This document shows, one piece after another, positions 62,305 to 64,000 of a DNA stretch of 64,000 nt. This DNA is from an uncultured Eubacteriales bacterium (lineage in GTDB: Bacteria > Bacillota > Clostridia > Lachnospirales > Lachnospiraceae): NCBI GenBank assembly GCA_900539455.1, contig UQCD01000005.1, positions 35,078 through 99,077 on the forward strand, written 5' to 3'. A model generated the notes under the pieces. The model was not told where the DNA came from. It saw nothing but the letters and a program-made list of their open reading frames with translations, and did no database searches. The position numbers were made by a program, and so were the translations under genes. Position 1 is the stretch's first letter; each line of letters begins with the position of its first letter.

Positions 62305-63440
62305 TACATCAATTCCTTAATTGTAGGTTTAACATTTAGTTCCTTAATTAGATTGTCCAGTTTTTGATTCTTAGCATAACTAACATTCTTCTTTTTTACT
62401 GCACGAATCATAAGATTTTTAGGGGTATGCTCCATATCAATAAACTCTAATATCTGGGTATCATATCCATGCTCCTCTAAAACACCTGCCCTAATACCAT
62501 CTGTAATTAAAGCTGCCATTTTTTCCTTCAAAATACCATATTTAAAGATTGGTGAAAGTACTTCGTTTTGTATCTGGTTATTAAGCTCATGCTGACAGCA
62601 GGGAACTGACAATACTACCTTTGCATTCCAGTCAATAGCCTTTGCTATTGCATAGTCTGTGGCTGTATCGCAGGCATGAAGTGTCACTACCATATCAACA
62701 TCATCCTTACCCTTATACTGAGCAATATCGCCCTCTAAAAATTCCAGACCGTCATATTTTAAATCTGTTGCAATCTGATTACAATGCTTTATAACATCTC
62801 TTTTCAAATCTAAGCCAACAATATTTACATCCAGGTTTTTCTCTTTTTTTAAATAATAATATATCGCAAAGGTAAGATATGACTTGCCACAGCCAAAGTC
62901 TATTATATTAATAACTTTGTTCTTTGGAAGCTTATCAACAATATCCTCTACAAACTCTAAAAATCTGTTTATCTGCCTGAATTTGTCATATTTACTTTTA
63001 ACTACAAAGCCCTCACTATTCATAACACCTAAATACACTAGGAAATCTACAGGCTTGCCCTCCTGTAACAAATACTTTTTTACTCTGTTATGAATAAGCA
63101 CAGGCTTCTTTTTTTCTATTTCTTTCTTTTTCTTTACAGTCACTTGTCCCTTTTTACTTATGAGAATATTATATGTATATTCCTCTGTCCTGATATTTGC
63201 CTGCTTAAAATTATCCCTTAAGCTGACATAAATATACTCCTTTATGGCCTCAATGGTTTTATTGTCATGTATTACCTGTTTTCCTATATATTCAGTAACC
63301 TGAATAAGAAAAGTATTTTTTATGACCACAGGTCGAAGCTTTATCTTTTGTACCTCAGCCTTATTCCTTTTGTCACTAATTACACCTTCTACTAATTTTT
63401 CCCATTGTATTTCATCTATTAGCTGTAATAATTTTTCCAT
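62304..63440 (-). CDS. class I SAM-dependent methyltransferase (Methyltransf_32-like)
   Basis: Protein of 378 residues. The N-terminal 130 residues are uncharacterised and Lys-rich. The methyltransferase part has the SAM loop I-I-D-F-G-C-G-K-S-Y-L-T-F (about 193-205), T-L-H-A-C-D-T-A-T-D and V-P-C-C-Q-H-E-L, which together mark the Methyltransf_32 (METTL25-like) family. The catalytic target is unknown; RNA or protein substrates are reported for relatives. It overlaps the next gene on the strand by one base, so the two are coupled. Confidence 0.8.
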   Translation of the reverse strand: MEKLLQLIDEIQWEKLVEGVISDKRNKAEVQKIKLRPVVIKNTFLIQVTEYIGKQVIHDNKTIEAIKEYIYVSLRDNFKQANIRTEEYTYNILISKKGQVTVKKKKEIEKKKPVLIHNRVKKYLLQEGKPVDFLVYLGVMNSEGFVVKSKYDKFRQINRFLEFVEDIVDKLPKNKVINIIDFGCGKSYLTFAIYYYLKKEKNLDVNIVGLDLKRDVIKHCNQIATDLKYDGLEFLEGDIAQYKGKDDVDMVVTLHACDTATDYAIAKAIDWNAKVVLSVPCCQHELNNQIQNEVLSPIFKYGILKEKMAALITDGIRAGVLEEHGYDTQILEFIDMEHTPKNLMIRAVKKKNVSYAKNQKLDNLIKELNVKPTIKELM

Positions 63441-63474
63441 TTTATCTCCAAATATTTTTATGCTTTTATATTAA

Positions 63475-63493
63475 TAGTTTTCATAGAAAACTA
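63475..63493. terminator. small hairpin between minus-strand genes
   Basis: TAGTTTTC-ata-GAAAACTA, perfect 8-bp stem, 12 bases after the stop of the 63505 gene on the minus strand. The T-run lies on the plus-strand side, so terminator function for the minus strand is uncertain. Confidence 0.35.
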
Positions 63494-63504
63494 CAATACT
63501 TTTT

Positions 63505-63825
63505 TTAGCAATATCCCTTTATCTTTCTATATCTTATACGCCTTCTTACAATTTCATTAACAAATAAAACATCCATTATATCTTTTGTCATCTGGTCATC
63601 AACACCATATTCCTTTACCAGCTCTAAGGATTTTCTTTTTAACATTACCTTATCTGGATACTCGTCATACATAAGGCTGTTGTCATATTCCATTTTATCA
63701 CATGCCTCATCAACTATACTTTGCATTTTTCTTAGGGCTATAGGATACATTTCTTTAAAATAATCAAACTGTGCGTCCTCGTCTAAGCTGCTACCATATA
63801 AAGAATTCATATCAAATCTTTGCAT
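63505..63825 (-). CDS. small uncharacterised protein
   Basis: Protein of 106 residues, soluble, acidic in the first half (L-D-E-D-A-Q-F-D-Y-F) and basic at the end (R-R-R-I-R-Y-R-K-I-K). It appears wholly helical and has no signal peptide. AGGTGAG precedes the ATG. I do not recognise a family. It lies between a gene running in from the right edge and the methyltransferase, on the same strand. Confidence 0.6.
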   Translation of the reverse strand: MQRFDMNSLYGSSLDEDAQFDYFKEMYPIALRKMQSIVDEACDKMEYDNSLMYDEYPDKVMLKRKSLELVKEYGVDDQMTKDIMDVLFVNEIVRRRIRYRKIKGYC

Positions 63826-63887
63826 ACTCTCACCTGATGCTTTTTTATTTATAATATGATGTTTCCAATATAACGAACTTTGTCCTT

Positions 63888-64000
63888 TTAAAAATCCTGT
63901 GTTATTATGGGCGTCGCCATATATATTTTAGTAAGATTATTTTTCTCATCATAGGTAATCGCTATATTTACATTTGTTTTCTTGTCCCCCAGCATAATGT
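63888..64000 (-). CDS. C-terminal end of a gene entering from the right edge
   Basis: An open frame on the minus strand enters the window and stops at 63888-63890, giving 37 residues that end I-T-Y-D-E-K-N-N-L-T-K-I and then M-A-T-P-I-I-T-Q-D-F. It is too short to identify. Confidence 0.5.
   Translation of the reverse strand, partial: IMLGDKKTNVNIAITYDEKNNLTKIYMATPIITQDF

Overview
The window comes from a low-GC, endospore-forming Gram-positive bacterium of the class Clostridia, most like a member of the Lachnospiraceae. Evidence: spoIIR, a clostridial-type sipL (SPOCS plus LysM), a GerA-type germination receptor, a YtvI-like sporulation membrane protein, a CotS-like coat protein, a SAM-I riboswitch on metK, a c-di-GMP-I riboswitch, the archaeal-type short ProRS, and lipoproteins with Thr-rich linkers.

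Layout. 1-481: start of ispE. 0.66-3.4 kb: germination operon whose permease carries an extra C-terminal soluble domain in place of a separate C subunit. 3.5-6.5 kb: ABC-2 exporter. 6.6-8.1 kb: endonuclease IV and a ThrH-like phosphatase. 8.3-10.3 kb: c-di-GMP riboswitch and a secreted transglutaminase-like protein. 10.3-18.1 kb: a complete lasso-peptide cluster. 18.4-20.7 kb: spoIIR and sipL. 20.8-28.5 kb: one unusual minus-strand operon made of a small protein, a glycosyltransferase, a CBM48-like protein, a Ser/Thr/Ala-rich phage-tail-lysozyme-like protein and five tandem paralogous lipoproteins, ending in a decayed sixth copy. 28.7-48.9 kb: mostly housekeeping (phosphohexomutase, PEGA lipoprotein, CotS-like pseudokinase, CCA transferase, ProRS, two-component system, metK, murA, M23 peptidase, aroK, PrdX-like protein, HlyIII). 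49.0-52.3 kb: an island with a decayed serine recombinase and a Type II R-M pair, bounded by imperfect inverted repeats. 52.3-64 kb: pgsA, a 30-residue ORF, a GH31 glucosidase, a 263-nt palindrome, an OLD-type ATPase/nuclease, a flavin reductase, two large uncharacterised extracytoplasmic proteins and a methyltransferase.

The best coherent system is the lasso cluster. It contains B1 (PqqD-like RRE, TTG start), D (ABC exporter), a two-component system whose kinase has no membrane segment, C (asparagine-synthetase-like cyclase), A (a 50-residue precursor), K (HPr-kinase-like enzyme of the PadeK type) and B2 (leader protease). The precursor ends in Ser, which is what the PadeK/ThcoK kinases phosphorylate, so the predicted product is a C-terminally phosphorylated lasso peptide. 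The response regulator and the cyclase are divergently transcribed from promoters that appear to share one -35 hexamer.

The most puzzling region is the 20.8-28.5 kb operon. A glycosyltransferase lies next to a protein with about 125 residues of Ser/Thr/Ala-rich sequence ahead of a lysozyme-like domain, followed by five diversifying lipoproteins; I do not recognise this combination. A family of roughly 70-nt hairpins (16612, 28600, 55973) is also present; one copy forms the apex of the 263-nt palindrome.
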